Below, in pieces: positions 1 to 8,757 of a stretch of DNA of 64,000 nucleotides; positions within the stretch are counted from its first letter, which is position 1; every line of letters starts with the position of its first letter. Both the position numbers and the translations under genes were made by a program. The notes beneath the pieces were generated by a model, which did not search any database, was not told where the DNA came from, and saw only the letters and a list, made by a program, of their open reading frames with translations. The DNA comes from Rhizobium sp. P40RR-XXII (lineage in GTDB: Bacteria > Pseudomonadota > Alphaproteobacteria > Rhizobiales > Rhizobiaceae): contig NZ_JABAII010000025.1 in NCBI RefSeq assembly GCF_012641405.1, positions 1-64,000 on the forward strand. The letters are read 5' to 3'.

Positions 1-56
1 TGCGCTATCCGCGCCCACTGTTCGTCCCGAAGGATCAGACGATCCAAAACACCCAT
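1..56 (-). CDS. Transposase N-terminal fragment, IS5-like (partial, runs off the window)
   Basis: Reading down from the ATG at 56-54 gives 18 residues, MGVLDRLILRDEQWARIA, before the window edge. The LRDEQWARIA stretch resembles the [DE]xQWxRI motif at the start of IS5/IS427-type transposases. A strong ribosome site, GGAGGC, lies at 66-61, seven bases upstream of the start, which supports a real start codon. The catalytic DDE residues would lie outside the window. Too short for a firm subgroup call; IS5 family is an inference from the motif and the CTAG boundary. Confidence 0.6.
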   Translation of the reverse strand, partial: MGVLDRLILRDEQWARIA

Positions 57-123
57 GACTGCCTCCAAAAGACAGTCTTGAATCTGATTCGCTCAGCCTT
101 GGAAACCCAAGAGTCCACACCTC
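1..123 (-). mobile_element. Left-over end of an IS5-family insertion sequence (continues beyond the window)
   Basis: The first 56 bases read on the minus strand as the N-terminus of a transposase, and the next ~67 bases look like the untranslated end of the element. The proposed boundary at 123/124 is set by CTAG (124-127), which fits the YTAR-type target duplication of IS5 relatives; the minus-strand terminal sequence from 123 downward begins GAGGTGTGGACTCTTGGG. The flanking DNA from 124 is a chromosomal intergenic repeat whose other copy at 5179-5280 continues further upstream, so the element seems to have landed inside that repeat. The opposite end, and therefore the inverted repeat and duplication, lie outside the window and cannot be checked here. 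Confidence 0.5.
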
Positions 124-189
124 CTAGAGCCTTTTTGTTTTTACGCAATTCCGGACGGAAAACCGCTATACACTTTTCCTGGAATTGCT
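124..189. repeat. Rhizobial intergenic repeat, copy A (truncated)
   Basis: The stretch shares long blocks with 5218-5280, including GGACGGAAAACCGCT and CACTTTTCCTGGAATTGCT. It abuts the dnaE stop codon at 190-192 as the second copy nearly abuts the lolD stop, so it lies at the 3' end of a minus-strand gene and may act in transcript ending. Copy B has an additional ~39-base inverted repeat (5179-5217) that is missing here, consistent with interruption by the IS element. Confidence 0.7.
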
Positions 190-3100
190 TCAGACCAGCT
201 CCACATCGATCACGCCCGGTGCCGTGCGCAAGGCGGCCGCGATCTCCGGCGTGATCCGATATTTCTCGGGCAGCGCCACCTCGACCTCGCGCAACCCTTC
301 CTCCTTGATGACGATGAAGGAGACGAGGCCGTCGCCCCTGGCGTTCAGATGCGCGGCAACCGCCTTCAGCGGTCCGGAATCACGGACATAGACGCGCAGC
401 GCCTTCTGCATCTGCAGTGACTTTTCCTCCAGCGACTGCGCCGTCTGCAGACGCAGGCTGATACCTTCCGGACGCTCATCCGCCTGGGCTGTGATGACGA
501 AGGATTTTCCGACTTCGAGCACATCGCGATATTGGTTGAGCGTCTCCGAGAAGAGCACGGCTTCGAACTGTCCCGACGCATCGGAGAAAACGAAGATGCC
601 CATCTTGTTGCCGGTGCGCGTCTTGCGCTCCTGCTTGGAGATTACCGTGCCGGCCAAACGCCCGTTGCTGGCGCCCTGTTTCACCGCAGCCGAGAAATCG
701 GCGAAGGGCTGCACGCGCATCTTGTCGAGCACGCTCTTGTAGGTGTCGAGCGGATGCGCCGTCAGATAGAAGCCCAACACCTGGAATTCGCGCAACAGCC
801 GCTCCGAAGCGAGCCAGGGCGTATAGGTCGGGAACACGATCTTCTCCGGGCCTGACGCAGCACTTCCGAACATGTCGTGCTGGCCGCTGCGCTTATTTTC
901 CTGCGCCACCTGGGCATAGCCCATGACACGGTCCAGACCCGCGATCAGCTGCGCGCGATCGATCTCGAAGCAGTCGAAGGCGCCAGCGCAGATCAGGCTT
1001 TCCAGAACGCGGCGGTTGATCTGCTTGGGATCGATGCGCAGGCAGAAATCCTCGATACCGGCAAAGGGCTGGTCGCCGCGCACTTCGACGATATGGTCCA
1101 CGGCGGATTCGCCGACGCCCTTGATTGCGGCCAGCGCATAATAGATGCGGTTGTCACCCGTCTCGAAATGACGGAACGAGGTCTGCACCGAGGGCGCGAT
1201 GACCTCGATGCCCAAGCGCTTGGCATCCTGGCGGAAGTCGTTGACCTTTTCGGTGTTGGACATATCGAGCGTCATCGACGCTGCGAGGAACTCCACCGGA
1301 TAATGCGCCTTCATATAGGCGGTCTGGTAAGAAACGATGGCGTAGGCGGCGGCGTGCGACTTGTTGAAGCCGTAATTGGCGAACTTGGCGAGCAGATCGA
1401 AAATGACATCGGCCTGCCCCTTCGACACGCCGTTCTTGATGGCGCCATCGACGAAGCGCTCACGCTGCTGGTCCATCTCCGCCTTGATCTTCTTGCCCAT
1501 GGCGCGGCGCAGAAGATCGGCTTCGCCGAGCGAATAGCCAGAGAGCACCTGGGCGACCTGCATCACCTGCTCCTGGTAGACGATAACCCCTTGCGTCTCC
1601 TTCAGGAGGTAATCGATCTTCGGGTGGATCGATTCGATCTCCTCCTCGCCGTGCTTGCGGGCGTTATAGACCGGGATGTTCTCCATCGGGCCGGGACGAT
1701 AGAGCGCAACCAGCGCGATGATGTCCTCGATGCAGTCCGGGCGCATGCCGATCAGCGCCTTGCGCATGCCCGCACTTTCCACCTGGAACACGCCGACCGT
1801 CTCGCCGCGCGAGAGCATGTCGTAGGTCGTCTTGTCGTCGAGCGGGATGCTGGCGAGATCGATCGAGATGCCGCGCTTGGCGACGAAATCGACGGCCGTC
1901 TTCAGGACTGTCAGCGTCTTGAGGCCAAGGAAGTCGAACTTCACCAGGCCGGCCTGCTCCACCCATTTCATGTTGAACTGCGTGACCGGCATGTCGGAAC
2001 GCGGGTCGCGATACATCGGGACCAGCTTCGAAAGCGGGCGGTCGCCAATGACGATACCGGCGGCGTGCGTCGAGGCGTGACGATAGAGGCCTTCGATCTT
2101 CTGGGCGATGTCGAGAAGGCGGGCGACGACCGGCTCCTTGTCCGCCTCCTCCTGCAGGCGCGGCTCCTCCTCGATCGCCTTGCTGAGCGGCGTCGGATTG
2201 GCAGGATTGTTCGGCACGAGCTTGCAGATCTTGTCGACCTGGCCATAGGGCATTTCCAACACGCGGCCGACGTCGCGAAGCGCGGCGCGCGCTTGCAGAG
2301 AACCGAAGGTGATGATCTGCGCCACCTGCTCGCGGCCATATTTGGCCTGCACGTAGCGGATCACCTCTTCGCGCCGGTCCTGGCAGAAGTCGATATCGAA
2401 GTCCGGCATCGAGACGCGTTCCGGATTGAGGAAGCGCTCGAACAGCAGCGAGAAGCGCAGCGGATCGACGTCGGTGATCGTCAGCGCATAGGCGACCAGC
2501 GAGCCCGCGCCTGAACCACGGCCAGGGCCGACCGGGATATCATGGCGCTTGGCCCATTTGATGAAGTCGGCAACGATCAGGAAGTAGCCAGGGAACTTCA
2601 TGCGCTCGATGACGCTGAGTTCGAATTCCAGCCGCTCGCGATATTCTTTCTCCTCGTAGCCCGGCGCCATGCCGAGAGAGGCGAGACGCTGGTCGAGCCC
2701 CTCGACCGCCTGGGCGCGCAGTTCCGCCGACTCGGCGCGCTCGGCCTCCTCCGCATCATCGGTAGCGCCGGTGAAACGCGGCAGGATCGGCTTGCGCGTA
2801 TTCAGGATGAAGGAGCAGCGGCGGGCGATCTCGACCGTATTCTCCAGCGCCTCCGGAAGATTGGCGAAAAGCTTCGCCATGTCGGCGCGGCTCTTGAGAT
2901 AATGGTCCGGCGTCAGGCGGAACCGCGTATCGTCCGAGACGATGGCGTTATGAGCCACTGCCATCAGCGCGTCATGTGCATCGTAATCGTCACGCGTCGG
3001 GAAAAAGGCTTCGTTGGTCGCAACCAGCGGAATCCCATGTTCGTAGGCGAGCGCGATCATCTTCTGCTCGTGGCGGCGATCATAGGTGCCATGGCGCTGC

Positions 3101-3684
3101 AATTCGAGATAGAGCCGGTCGCCGAACAGCCGCTTCAGGGTCAGCAGACGGGAGAGCGCCTGCGCGGCATGTCCCTCCTTCAGCGCCATATCGATCGGCC
3201 CGCTCAACGAGCCGGTGAGCGCGATGATGCCTTCCGTGCCGATCTCATCCAGCCATGAACTGGTGATGTGAACAGCGCTGTTGCCTTCGCCGCCGAGATA
3301 GGCGCGGCTAACGAGATCGACGAGCCGCTCATAGCCCCGCTCCGTGGCGGCAAGCAGCACGATGGACGGCAGCTTGGCGAGCGCCTGCTGCGGCCCTCGC
3401 CTCTCGCCCTCGCCGCCATCTTCCATGTCGATCGATACCTGGCAGCCGATGATCGGCTGCAGACCTTCGTCCATCGCCTTCTGCGAGAATTCGAGGGCAA
3501 CAAAGAGATTGTTGGTATCGGTGATGGCGATGGCCGGTTGGCTGTCGCTGGCAGCCTTGGCCAATATCTTCTTGAGCGGCAGTGCGCCCTCTAGCAGGGA
3601 ATAGGCGGAATGAACCCTGAGGTGCACGAATTCCGGCATTTCGCCGACCGGCGCTGCTGCGCCGCTGTCACCCATATCCGCCAT
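190..3684 (-). CDS. dnaE: DNA polymerase III alpha subunit (replicative, DnaE1 type)
   Basis: The 1164-residue product is the catalytic polymerase of the replicative holoenzyme. The N-terminus carries a PHP domain (HLRVHSAYSLLEGAL, residues 21-35). The C-family polymerase core shows GPGRGSGAGS (387-396) and the aspartate motif PDFDIDF (427-433). Helix-hairpin-helix and OB-fold regions follow towards the C-terminus (LAGTVISKQERKTRTGNKMG begins the OB fold). Length and motif set fit DnaE1; the imuB-linked DnaE2 is usually shorter and sits with imuA/imuB, which are absent here. The start is chosen at 3684 because GGAAGGG lies six bases upstream. The gene ends against an intergenic repeat. Confidence 0.97.
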   Translation of the reverse strand: MADMGDSGAAAPVGEMPEFVHLRVHSAYSLLEGALPLKKILAKAASDSQPAIAITDTNNLFVALEFSQKAMDEGLQPIIGCQVSIDMEDGGEGERRGPQQALAKLPSIVLLAATERGYERLVDLVSRAYLGGEGNSAVHITSSWLDEIGTEGIIALTGSLSGPIDMALKEGHAAQALSRLLTLKRLFGDRLYLELQRHGTYDRRHEQKMIALAYEHGIPLVATNEAFFPTRDDYDAHDALMAVAHNAIVSDDTRFRLTPDHYLKSRADMAKLFANLPEALENTVEIARRCSFILNTRKPILPRFTGATDDAEEAERAESAELRAQAVEGLDQRLASLGMAPGYEEKEYRERLEFELSVIERMKFPGYFLIVADFIKWAKRHDIPVGPGRGSGAGSLVAYALTITDVDPLRFSLLFERFLNPERVSMPDFDIDFCQDRREEVIRYVQAKYGREQVAQIITFGSLQARAALRDVGRVLEMPYGQVDKICKLVPNNPANPTPLSKAIEEEPRLQEEADKEPVVARLLDIAQKIEGLYRHASTHAAGIVIGDRPLSKLVPMYRDPRSDMPVTQFNMKWVEQAGLVKFDFLGLKTLTVLKTAVDFVAKRGISIDLASIPLDDKTTYDMLSRGETVGVFQVESAGMRKALIGMRPDCIEDIIALVALYRPGPMENIPVYNARKHGEEEIESIHPKIDYLLKETQGVIVYQEQVMQVAQVLSGYSLGEADLLRRAMGKKIKAEMDQQRERFVDGAIKNGVSKGQADVIFDLLAKFANYGFNKSHAAAYAIVSYQTAYMKAHYPVEFLAASMTLDMSNTEKVNDFRQDAKRLGIEVIAPSVQTSFRHFETGDNRIYYALAAIKGVGESAVDHIVEVRGDQPFAGIEDFCLRIDPKQINRRVLESLICAGAFDCFEIDRAQLIAGLDRVMGYAQVAQENKRSGQHDMFGSAASGPEKIVFPTYTPWLASERLLREFQVLGFYLTAHPLDTYKSVLDKMRVQPFADFSAAVKQGASNGRLAGTVISKQERKTRTGNKMGIFVFSDASGQFEAVLFSETLNQYRDVLEVGKSFVITAQADERPEGISLRLQTAQSLEEKSLQMQKALRVYVRDSGPLKAVAAHLNARGDGLVSFIVIKEEGLREVEVALPEKYRITPEIAAALRTAPGVIDVELV

Positions 3685-3801
3685 CTCAAACCCTTCCGCA
3701 TGCCCAAATGAATCGGTAGCATTTTCGGCATTGCGGATCGTAAAGTCCAGAAGTTGTCCCCATCAAATATGGGAACAGCATGTGCATATGAGGGATAAAA
3801 C

Positions 3802-3888
3802 TTACATCGCCATCATGATGAGGGAAAAGCTGGCAACGAACATGACGATGGAGGTGAATGCTGCAACGTCTCGAATGATATCGGTCAT
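3802..3888 (-). CDS. Small single-span membrane protein, 28 residues
   Basis: A short reading frame, MTDIIRDVAAFTSIVMFVAS followed by FSLIMMAM, starts at 3888 and ends with TAA at 3804-3802. It is preceded by AAGGAGCG about six bases before the ATG, a strong ribosome site. Residues 9-28 form one continuous hydrophobic segment, so the product is probably an inner-membrane peptide. It lies between dnaE (same strand, downstream) and a divergent secreted-protein gene. Function unknown. It is below the length cut-offs of gene finders. Support is limited to the ribosome site, the hydrophobic profile and the clean start/stop. Confidence 0.5.
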   Translation of the reverse strand: MTDIIRDVAAFTSIVMFVASFSLIMMAM

Positions 3889-4040
3889 TTACGCGCTCCT
3901 TACTCGTTATGTTTTCTTTTTGTTCTATTTTTGTTCGAGAGTCAATAGGAGCATCAATAAATTTCATCATGCGACTTTTTCGTTCTCCGATAGACGCCGG
4001 AAGAGCCCGGCGCTATTGAGATGCGAACAGGGAGACCACG

Positions 4041-4634
4041 ATGAGATCACTTGCCTGCGTTCTCATTTTGCTTTCTCTTGCAGGCGCGGCCCGCGCCGAA
4101 GACGCCGCCGCTACCAGCCGCATCATCGATGCCGCGATCGGTGACTGGAACGAGGACGGCAAGCCGGATCTTGCCCTTCTGATGGCGCCCGCCTCGGGCG
4201 ATCAGGCCGACAATCAGATCGGCATCGATATCTACCTGCGCGACGACGAACACTCCCTGCTGAAGCTCGCCGCAAGCGCCCCGAACAAGATATGGGGCAG
4301 CGTCGAGCCCGGCGGCACCGTCGGCCAGGAGCCCTCGATCTCAGCCTTGCCGAACGGTTCGATCGCGATCGTCTCGCAGAACGACGCCATCGGGCGTGAT
4401 CGCTGGCAACAGACGCTGACGCTTGCCTATCGCAGCAACAACTTCGTCGTGGCCGGCTATACCTACGACTCCTTCGATACGCTCGAACCGGACAACAGTC
4501 ACAGCTGTGACTATAACGTATTGACCGGCAAGGTGACGAAAGACGGGAAGACGCTGAAGGCCGAAGCAAGGACCGTCAGCATTCAGGACTGGCAGGATGA
4601 TTTCGGCCAGAAGGCCTGCGAAAACGGCCATTAA
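4041..4634 (+). CDS. Secreted hypothetical protein with an FG-GAP/VCBS-like segment
   Basis: The product has 197 residues with a signal peptide of about 20 residues (MRSLACVLILLSLAGAARA, cleavage after ARA). The mature N-terminus contains AAIGDWNEDGKPDLALLM, which resembles the D-x-N-x-D-G-x-x-D calcium-loop core of FG-GAP/VCBS repeats. The rest is not recognised. It has two cysteines near the C-terminus (HSCDYN and QKACEN) that could form a disulfide in the periplasm. The gene stands alone, divergent from the 28-residue membrane peptide. The role is unknown; a periplasmic or surface protein is the likeliest reading. Confidence 0.75.
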   Translation: MRSLACVLILLSLAGAARAEDAAATSRIIDAAIGDWNEDGKPDLALLMAPASGDQADNQIGIDIYLRDDEHSLLKLAASAPNKIWGSVEPGGTVGQEPSISALPNGSIAIVSQNDAIGRDRWQQTLTLAYRSNNFVVAGYTYDSFDTLEPDNSHSCDYNVLTGKVTKDGKTLKAEARTVSIQDWQDDFGQKACENGH

Positions 4635-4712
4635 TCAAGTCTGTTCTCTATTTGTTCTTTACAAGCTGCGCGATAAATGGCATCGTGCCCGCTCACCAAA
4701 ATGGAGAGGGTC

Positions 4713-5180
4713 ATGCCGGATCTTGCCGAGCTGAACGATTTTATTGTCATCGCCAAGGCGGAGACCTATGTCGGCGATGGCGAGAGGCTGCCGTCCTGCC
4801 GTAGCGGCTCGCATGACATCGGCTACGCAAGCGGCCGCTGGCGCTATCTCGACAGCTATTTCGGCGGCACGGATTTCGCCGGACAGGAACTGGTCTGGCA
4901 TGACGAGGAGCCAGTCTGGGCCATGAATTATTTCGGCCATATCGTCGAGCCTGATCTGATCGACGGCAGACGCGCCGGCATGGTGATCAAAGCGGCGCTG
5001 CTGCGTCTTTATCTGGATGAAAAGCGCTTTCTCGGCGGCTTCGTATTCGAGCACGCATTTGGTCGCTATATCGATCGCAGCACTGGCAGCTGCGACCATT
5101 TCATCGGCCATGAGGCGATCATGGTCGGGGAGCGCAAGGCTTATGAGCTGGACTATCGCGGCGGCCTGATCGTCCCTTAG
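4713..5180 (+). CDS. DUF5680 domain protein
   Basis: The 155-residue product matches the pattern I associate with DUF5680: an N-terminal FIVIAKAETYVGDG, then SGSHDIGYASGRWRYLDSYF, FAGQELVWHDEEPVWAMNYF, and a C-terminal segment with a conserved GSCDHF. In other bacteria this domain often follows an XRE-type helix-turn-helix; none is present here, so this is a stand-alone form. A start at 4713 is preferred over the upstream in-frame ATG at 4677 because GGAGAGGG sits directly before it. It is 78 bases after the secreted protein gene on the same strand. The stop codon is shared with the start of an intergenic repeat. Function unknown. Confidence 0.75.
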   Translation: MPDLAELNDFIVIAKAETYVGDGERLPSCRSGSHDIGYASGRWRYLDSYFGGTDFAGQELVWHDEEPVWAMNYFGHIVEPDLIDGRRAGMVIKAALLRLYLDEKRFLGGFVFEHAFGRYIDRSTGSCDHFIGHEAIMVGERKAYELDYRGGLIVP

Positions 5181-5280
5181 AGCGGTTCGGCTTTTCACGG
5201 AATCGCTGAGCCGCTCTATCTCATTGTTTTACGCAACTCCGGACGGAAAACCGCTCTGCACTTTTCCTGGAATTGCTCCA
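5179..5280. repeat. Rhizobial intergenic repeat, copy B
   Basis: It has two parts. Bases 5179-5217 form an inverted repeat with arms AGAGCGG and CCGCTCT. Bases 5218-5280 match copy A (124-189), including ACTCCGGACGGAAAACCGCT and CACTTTTCCTGGAATTGCT. It fills the space between two convergent genes (the DUF5680 gene and lolD) and could terminate both transcripts. Such palindromic elements are scattered through Rhizobium genomes between genes. Confidence 0.75.
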
Positions 5281-5288
5281 ACGAGCGA

Positions 5289-5972
5289 TCAGACCTCGAC
5301 CACCTTGCCTTCGCTCAGCGTGACGCGCCGATCCATACGGGCAGCGAGTTCGTGATTGTGCGTGGCGATCAGGGCCGCGAGGCCCGATTGGCGCACCAGC
5401 GCTTCCAATGCATCGAAGACATAATGCGCGGTCGCCGGATCAAGGTTGCCGGTGGGCTCATCCGCCAGCAGCACCAGCGGCGCGTTGGCGACGGCGCGGG
5501 CGATCGCGACACGCTGCTGCTCGCCACCGGACAGCTCGGCCGGGCGGTGATCGGCGCGGTGACCGATGCGCATGTAGTCGAGGAGCTGGGCGGCACGCTC
5601 GCTCGCATCCTTGCGCGAAAGCCCGGAAATGAGCTGAGGCATCATGATGTTCTCGAGCGCCGAGAATTCGGGTAAGAGGTGATGGAACTGATAGACGAAG
5701 CCGATCTCACCGCGGCGTACGGCCGTGCGCTTGTCGTCGGACAAGGCTTCACAAGCCTGGCCATTGACGACCACCTCACCGCCATCCGGGTGCTCAAGCA
5801 GGCCGGCGACATGCAGCAGCGTCGATTTGCCCGTGCCCGAAGGGGCAACCAGCGCGACGATCTCGCCGCTGCGCAAGGCGAAATCGGCCCCCTTCAGGAT
5901 CGACAGCCGCGTCTCACCCTGCCCGTAATGACGCTCCACGCCCGAAAGCTGGAGAACGACGTTGCCTTTCAT
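5289..5972 (-). CDS. lolD: Lipoprotein-releasing system ATP-binding protein LolD
   Basis: This 227-residue ABC ATPase powers release of outer-membrane lipoproteins from the inner membrane to LolA, with the permease encoded immediately upstream. Walker A is APSGTGKS (43-50), with alanine in place of the usual first glycine. The signature is LSGGEQQRVAIARA and Walker B is LVLLADEPTGNLDP. The MacB/LolD-type D-loop pattern is intact. The start at 5972 gives the standard family length; a longer open frame extends into lolC but has no support. The gene follows lolC by 14 bases and they surely form one transcript. Confidence 0.95.
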   Translation of the reverse strand: MKGNVVLQLSGVERHYGQGETRLSILKGADFALRSGEIVALVAPSGTGKSTLLHVAGLLEHPDGGEVVVNGQACEALSDDKRTAVRRGEIGFVYQFHHLLPEFSALENIMMPQLISGLSRKDASERAAQLLDYMRIGHRADHRPAELSGGEQQRVAIARAVANAPLVLLADEPTGNLDPATAHYVFDALEALVRQSGLAALIATHNHELAARMDRRVTLSEGKVVEV

Positions 5973-5986
5973 CAAATGCGGATTCC

Positions 5987-7297
5987 TTATTCGTAGCGCA
6001 GCGCCTGCACCGGATCGAGCCGAGAGGCACGCCAGGCCGGAAAGATCGTAGCAAGGAAGGAAAGCGTGAGCGCCATCACCACAACCGAGACGGTCTCGCC
6101 GAGATTCATCTGGGCCGGCAATTTGCTGAGGAAATAGACTTCCGGGTTGAAGATCACGGTGCCCGAAATCCAGGAGAAGAACTGACGGATGGACTCGATG
6201 TTCAGGCAAACCACAACGCCGAGGATCACACCCGCAAGCGTACCGACGACACCGATGGCCGCGCCCGTCATGAAAAAGATGCGCATGATGGCGCCGGACG
6301 TCGCACCCATGGTGCGCAGGATGGCGATATCGCTGCCCTTATCCTTCACAAGCATGATCAGGCCGGAAATGATGTTCAGGGCTGCGACGAGGACAATCAG
6401 CGTCAGGATCATGAACATGGTATTGCGCTCGACCTGCAACGCCGAGAAGAAGGTAGCGTTGACCTGCCGCCAGTCGGTCAAGAAGATTTGCCGCCCAGCC
6501 GCTTCCTCGATCTTTGGCCGCAACTGATCGACATCATCGGGATTGGCGATGAAGAGCTCGATCTTCTCGACGATGCCTTCCGCGTTGAAAAAGACCTGCG
6601 CCTCCTCCAGCGGCATGAAGACGACGGAGGAATCATATTCCGACATGCCGACTTCGAAGATACCCGCGATCGTGTATGCCTTGACACGTGGATTGACGCC
6701 GAAGGGTGTGACATCGCCGTCCGGCGCCGTCAGCGTGATCTGGTCGCCGACCGTCAGACCCAATTGCCGCGCGAGACGGCTGCCGACCAGCACGCCCTGC
6801 CCGGACGCGAAGCCGACCATGTCACCGGAAACGATGTGATCGGAAACGGATTTGAGCTTCGTCAGATCCTCCGCGCGGATGCCGCGCACCAGGGCGCCGG
6901 TGCCGGAGCCACCGCGTCCGGAAGCAAGCGTCTCCCCCTCGACGAGCGGCAGGGCCATGGTGACGCCGGGTACGACGGAAAACTTCTTTGCCAGCTCGGC
7001 ATAATCATTCAGCGGCGAATCGATGGGCTGCACAACGACATGGCCGTTGAAGCCGAGAATCTGCTTGAAGAGTTCTGCACGGAAACCGTTCATGACGGCC
7101 ATGACGATGATCAGTGCCGCGACGCCCAGCATGATGCCGACCAGCGAGAAGCCGGCAATGACCGAAATCGAGGCTTCCTTGCGCCGGGAGCGCAGATAGC
7201 GCCAGGCGACGAGCCGTTCGAAACCGGAAAACGGTCGAGACGATGGGCCGGCCTTGAACGAATTTTCCTGCTGTTCCACTGCCGCGCTCACCGCCAT
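5987..7297 (-). CDS. lolC: Lipoprotein-releasing ABC transporter permease (LolC/LolE family)
   Basis: The 436-residue permease has one N-terminal membrane span (around VIAGFSLVGIMLGVAALIIV), a large periplasmic domain, and three C-terminal spans, the MacB/FtsX architecture of LolC/E. The start of the protein contains FERLVAWRYLRSRRKEAS, typical for the family. Only one permease gene accompanies lolD, so it may act as a homodimer as in the LolDF systems of other bacteria (inference). The start at 7297 has GGAAGGCGA just before it. It lies upstream of lolD in the same direction and downstream of proS, separated from it by a double palindromic repeat. Confidence 0.92.
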   Translation of the reverse strand: MAVSAAVEQQENSFKAGPSSRPFSGFERLVAWRYLRSRRKEASISVIAGFSLVGIMLGVAALIIVMAVMNGFRAELFKQILGFNGHVVVQPIDSPLNDYAELAKKFSVVPGVTMALPLVEGETLASGRGGSGTGALVRGIRAEDLTKLKSVSDHIVSGDMVGFASGQGVLVGSRLARQLGLTVGDQITLTAPDGDVTPFGVNPRVKAYTIAGIFEVGMSEYDSSVVFMPLEEAQVFFNAEGIVEKIELFIANPDDVDQLRPKIEEAAGRQIFLTDWRQVNATFFSALQVERNTMFMILTLIVLVAALNIISGLIMLVKDKGSDIAILRTMGATSGAIMRIFFMTGAAIGVVGTLAGVILGVVVCLNIESIRQFFSWISGTVIFNPEVYFLSKLPAQMNLGETVSVVVMALTLSFLATIFPAWRASRLDPVQALRYE

Positions 7298-7321
7298 TCG
7301 CCTTCCATCCTATTTGTCGCT

Positions 7322-7432
7322 AGAGCCGGATGATTTTAGGTCGATCCGATCTGAAATCATCCGGCTCTACAATCAGAGAAGTAGAGCATGATGTCGTCCG
7401 AAAACCGCACACACTTTTCGGCATCATGCTCT
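7322..7432. repeat. Pair of intergenic palindromes between proS and lolC
   Basis: Two consecutive inverted repeats lie here. The first, 7322-7368, has 15-base arms AGAGCCGGATGATTT / AAATCATCCGGCTCT. The second, 7383-7432, has 11-base arms AGAGCATGATG / CATCATGCTCT and an internal CCGAAAACCGC. The same elements, in a shortened fused form, recur at 61332-61380. Position directly after the proS stop suggests a role in 3' end formation or simply a mobile palindromic repeat. Confidence 0.75.
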
Positions 7433-7434
7433 AG

Positions 7435-8757
7435 TCAGTCGGCCAGCCGCTTGATCGCTGCCTCGACCGTCATCGTCTCGCGAGCGCCGGTCTTGCGGTC
7501 CTTCACTTCCACTTCGCCGCTCGCGATCGAACGCGGGCCGACGATGATCTGCACGGGCACGCCGATCAGATCGGCCGTCGCGAACTTCGTTCCGGCGCGC
7601 TCGTCGCGATCGTCGTAGAGCACGTCGCTGCCGGCCTTCGACAGCGCGGCATAGACCGTTTCGCAAGCGTCATCACAAGCTTGATCGCCGGCCTTCATGT
7701 TGATCACCACGACATCGAACGGCGCGACCGAATCCGGCCAGATGATTCCGTTCTCATCATGCGATGCTTCGATGATGGCGGGAACAAGGCGGGTCGGGCC
7801 GATACCGTAAGATCCCATGTGGACAGCATGTTCCTTGCCGTCCGGACCCTGCACCTTTGCCCCCATCGGCTCGGAATATTTCGTGCCGAAATAGAAGATA
7901 TGACCGACCTCGATGCCGCGCGCGGAGAGGCGCTCGCCTTCGGGAATGGCATTGAAGGCGGCTTCGTCGTGCATTTCGGAGGTGGCCGCATAAAGCGAGG
8001 TCCACTTGTCGAAGATGCCCTTGAGGCCGGCAACATCATCGAAATTCGTATCTTCGCCGGGAATGTCGAAATTGACGAAATCCTTGTGGCAGAAGACTTC
8101 AGACTCGCCGGTGTCGGCGAGAATGATGAATTCGTGGCTGAGATTGCCGCCGATCGGGCCGGTATCGGCGCGCATCGGGATCGCCCTGAGACCGAGGCGA
8201 TTGAAGGTGCGCAGATAGGCGGCGAACATCTTGTTATACGCGTGAACCGCGCCTTCCAGCGTCAGATCGAAGGAATAGGCATCCTTCATCATGAATTCGC
8301 GCGAGCGCATCGTGCCGAAACGTGGGCGGATTTCGTCACGGAACTTCAGCTGTATATGATAGAGGTTCAGCGGCAGGTCCTTGTAGGACTTGACGGAGGA
8401 CCGGAAGATGTCGGTGATCATCTCCTCGTTGGTCGGGCCGTAGAGCATCGGACGGTCCTGCCGATCCTTGATGCGCAGCATCTCCTTGCCGTAAGCGTCG
8501 TAGCGGCCGCTTTCCTGCCAAAGCTCGGCGGATTGCAGCGTCGGCATCGACAGCTCGATGGCGCCGGCACGGTTCTGCTCCTCGCGGATGATCTTGTTGA
8601 CCTTGTCCAGCACGCGCTTGCCCAATGGCAGCCAGGAATAGATGCCCTGCGACTGCTGACGGATCATGCCGGTGCGCAGCATGAGCCGATGGGAAACAAT
8701 TTCAGCCTCCTTGGGGTTTTCCTTCAGAATGGGCATGAAGTAACGAGACAGACGCAT
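7435..8757 (-). CDS. proS: Prolyl-tRNA synthetase, short alphaproteobacterial form
   Basis: The enzyme charges tRNA-Pro with proline. At 440 residues it lacks the ~180-residue editing insertion of the long bacterial ProS, as is usual in Rhizobiales. Class II motifs are visible: motif 1 around GMIRQQSQGIYSWLPLGKRV, motif 2 FRDEIRPRFGTMRSREFMMK, and motif 3 GSYGIGPTRLVPAIIE. The C-terminal anticodon-binding domain follows (DVVVINMKAGDQACDD region). The start at 8757 is supported by GGAAC upstream and by the conserved MRLSRYFMPILKE opening. Mischarged Ala-tRNA-Pro would need a separate YbaK/ProX-type editor, not seen in this window. Confidence 0.97.
   Translation of the reverse strand: MRLSRYFMPILKENPKEAEIVSHRLMLRTGMIRQQSQGIYSWLPLGKRVLDKVNKIIREEQNRAGAIELSMPTLQSAELWQESGRYDAYGKEMLRIKDRQDRPMLYGPTNEEMITDIFRSSVKSYKDLPLNLYHIQLKFRDEIRPRFGTMRSREFMMKDAYSFDLTLEGAVHAYNKMFAAYLRTFNRLGLRAIPMRADTGPIGGNLSHEFIILADTGESEVFCHKDFVNFDIPGEDTNFDDVAGLKGIFDKWTSLYAATSEMHDEAAFNAIPEGERLSARGIEVGHIFYFGTKYSEPMGAKVQGPDGKEHAVHMGSYGIGPTRLVPAIIEASHDENGIIWPDSVAPFDVVVINMKAGDQACDDACETVYAALSKAGSDVLYDDRDERAGTKFATADLIGVPVQIIVGPRSIASGEVEVKDRKTGARETMTVEAAIKRLAD

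Noticed and set aside
877..2514. 545-codon plus-strand open frame inside dnaE
   Set aside because: It is antisense to the polymerase core, which has all catalytic motifs; nothing supports a second gene.
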